Assembly (NCBI GenBank): GCA_026387315.1
Contig: JAPLLY010000054.1
Location: forward strand, 1-38,274
Direction: 5' to 3'
DNA length: 38,274 nucleotides
Origin: Candidatus Omnitrophota bacterium
Lineage (GTDB): Bacteria; Omnitrophota; Gorgyraeia; Gygaellales; Profunditerraquicolaceae
The notes beneath the pieces are model-generated. The model did not search any database. It was not told the origin of the DNA and saw nothing but the letters and a program-made list of their open reading frames with translations. This document shows, piece by piece, positions 36,747-38,274 of the stretch (position 1 is its first letter; every line of letters starts with the position of its first letter). Both the position numbers and the translations under genes were made by a program.

Positions 36747-38274
36747 AAGCATCCGGAAAAACCAAAAGAAAAAAGCAAAGAGCAACTGTTCGTAAACCGA
36801 TGGATATCATCCATCAAACATCTTGGACAGATATCGCTAAGAATTATGCCAAAGACGCACTTGATAATAAGAATAGTAAGCGTTTTGGAAAATGGATTAA
36901 ACTCGCCGCGGAAAGGTTCCTTAAGGACCTTGAACGGGTAAAGCAAGATTGTCCTTTTAGGTATTCAGAGGTTGAAGCAAATAAGGTTTGTGATTTTATC
37001 TCTAACCTTCCACACGTCGAGGGGGAATGGAAATCAGAGGATATAACACTTGAACCGTTTCAAGTGTTTTTTCTTTGTAATTTATTTGGGTTTAGGAATT
37101 TAGATAACACACGGAGATTTACTTCTGCGTTGTTCGCAATGGCGAGAAAGAACGCTAAGTCGACAATCGCCTCTGGTATTGGTCTTTACTGCCTAACGAT
37201 GGAAGGTGAAAAAGGCCCACAGGTTATTTCTGCTGCGACAACAGGCGATCAGGCGGCCATTGTATTTAAGGTCGCTAAGAAAATGGCGGATAGGAAGCCA
37301 CAATTAAGAGAGGCTTTCAATGTTGAATGTTTTACCCGGGCAATATCTTGTTATGATAACGGCGGACTATTCAAGGCCATTAACGCCAAAGCATCCACGC
37401 AGGACGGTCTCAATCCTTCTTGCGCCATTCTTGATGAGATCCACGCCCATAAAACTCACGATCTTTTGAATGTCCTGCAATCAGCCGCAGGCGGCCGCAG
37501 AAACCCATTGTTTCTTTTCACTACCACAGAAGGATATGAAACCCCAGGACCTTGGCCGGAAATGCGTAAATTCGGACAACAGGTTCTTGAGGGCGTAATT
37601 GAAGCAGATCACTTCCTTGTTATTTTTTACGCCATTGATAATAAGGACAACGAGTTTGATGAGAGTATCTGGGAGAAAGCCAATCCTCTCTTGTCTGTAT
37701 CAGAGCCTTTATTAAAAGCTATCCGCAAAGAGGCAACGGAAGCTAAATCAATGCCCGGTCGCCATTCCGAATTTTTAATTAAGCGTATGAACCGGCAGAG
37801 CTCAACCGCCAACGGTTGGATTGATTTGCAAAAATGGAAGGCTTGCGCCGGGAAAGTACCGCTTGAGGAATTAAAAAACGAGCCTTGCTATGGTGCCCTT
37901 GATTTGGCAAGCACCCGCGACCTTGCGTCATTCCGCTTAGTCTGGAAAAAAGACGGGATAGTATATACGCACGGTTGGCGTTGGGTTCCGCAGACCACGG
38001 TTGCTATTAGGACACAAAGAAATCTTGTCCCCTATGCGGGATGGGTTAGAGCTGGTTTTATGCTTGAAACGTCCGGAGAAGTAACCGATTACGATGAGAT
38101 ATTTAAAAAAGTACTATGGGTTAAGGATAATTTTAATCTTGTTGCTGTTGCTTTTGACCAATGGAATGCAGCGCAGATAGCGTCAAAGCTTACAGCCGAA
38201 GATGTTGAGATGGTTCAGTTTATTCAGGGACCTAAATCATATCATCCCTCAATGAAAAACTTTGAGGAGACCTA
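36743..38274 (+). CDS. terL: Terminase large subunit, N-terminal ATPase part (continues at 142)
   Basis: The frame starts at ATG 36743 and is open to the end of the window; joined across the circle it continues from 142 to the stop at 371-373. Walker A is ARKNAKS at residues 134-140, the deviant P-loop of HK97-type terminases, with the coupling region around residue 160. Walker B is AILDEI at 228-233. The first nuclease Asp is D387 in GALDLAS. Order small terminase, large terminase, portal, protease, capsid is standard. The last 141 bases duplicate the start of the window. Confidence 0.94.
   Translation, partial: MKASGKTKRKKQRATVRKPMDIIHQTSWTDIAKNYAKDALDNKNSKRFGKWIKLAAERFLKDLERVKQDCPFRYSEVEANKVCDFISNLPHVEGEWKSEDITLEPFQVFFLCNLFGFRNLDNTRRFTSALFAMARKNAKSTIASGIGLYCLTMEGEKGPQVISAATTGDQAAIVFKVAKKMADRKPQLREAFNVECFTRAISCYDNGGLFKAINAKASTQDGLNPSCAILDEIHAHKTHDLLNVLQSAAGGRRNPLFLFTTTEGYETPGPWPEMRKFGQQVLEGVIEADHFLVIFYAIDNKDNEFDESIWEKANPLLSVSEPLLKAIRKEATEAKSMPGRHSEFLIKRMNRQSSTANGWIDLQKWKACAGKVPLEELKNEPCYGALDLASTRDLASFRLVWKKDGIVYTHGWRWVPQTTVAIRTQRNLVPYAGWVRAGFMLETSGEVTDYDEIFKKVLWVKDNFNLVAVAFDQWNAAQIASKLTAEDVEMVQFIQGPKSYHPSMKNFEET
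38134..38274. repeat. Terminal direct repeat, right copy
   Basis: Identical to bases 1-141; see the left copy. Bases 38134-38274 should be dropped when the sequence is drawn as a circle. Confidence 0.95.

Noticed and set aside
1-38274. CRISPR array, tRNA genes or insertion sequences
   Set aside because: No regularly spaced direct repeats, no cloverleaf-like segment with conserved arms and no transposase were seen by eye. A tRNA search program was not run.
1-38274. A fourth variable repeat matching TR1 or TR2 elsewhere
   Set aside because: No further protein end with the VRPVR or GCRFC pattern was found in the translated genes. A sensitive alignment could still find a degenerate copy.

Overview
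The window is a complete genome of a temperate, tailed, lambda/HK97-like siphovirus. The first and last 141 bases are identical, so the sequence closes into a circle of 38,133 bp, and the large terminase gene runs across the join. The host cannot be named from the sequence. A lipoprotein with a classical lipobox, a SleB-type cell-wall hydrolase and strong Shine-Dalgarno sites suggest a bacterium, probably Gram-negative. The slightly AT-rich composition and DUF1566-type variable proteins are reminiscent of phages from uncultivated phyla, but that is only an impression.

Layout. 36079-38274 plus 1-373: candidate cos region and terminase genes. 373-517: promoter-terminator leader, copy 1. 535-6282: head genes (portal, ClpP-like protease, capsid, connectors, tail completion). 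6307-7730: small membrane proteins, including a holin candidate. 7945-10384, minus strand: serine integrase, lipoprotein and repressor. 10514-11984: early regulators and an endolysin. 12176-15579: first diversity-generating retroelement (DGR1), with two variable proteins, Avd, template repeat and reverse transcriptase. 15576-21539: replication protein with an embedded origin-like repeat cluster, VRR-NUC nuclease, three DNA methyltransferases, a nested out-of-frame gene, YopX-like and radical SAM proteins, and Cys-rich microproteins. 21539-21683: leader copy 2. 21734-29659: tail genes (tube, G/GT frameshift pair, tape measure, tip proteins). 29677-32576: second DGR (DGR2), which diversifies the protein encoded just after the tail-tip gene. 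32591-35504: glycosyltransferase and methyltransferase cluster. 35491-36078: HNH endonuclease and two small membrane proteins.

The main result is two separate, apparently intact DGRs in one phage. Each has its own template repeat and a divergent DGR-type reverse transcriptase (IGNxTSQ plus YVDD or YCDD). Template-to-variable differences fall at template adenines: 12 of 13 in VR1, 11 of 11 in VR2, 15 of 15 in VR3. DGR2 fits receptor-binding diversification. DGR1 diversifies two small DUF1566-like proteins in the early region, whose role is unknown. Other notable points are a duplicated 145-bp leader in front of both the head and tail operons, a 279-residue frame nested inside the cytosine methyltransferase gene, an origin-like repeat cluster inside the replication gene, and a probable frame break after the capsid gene.
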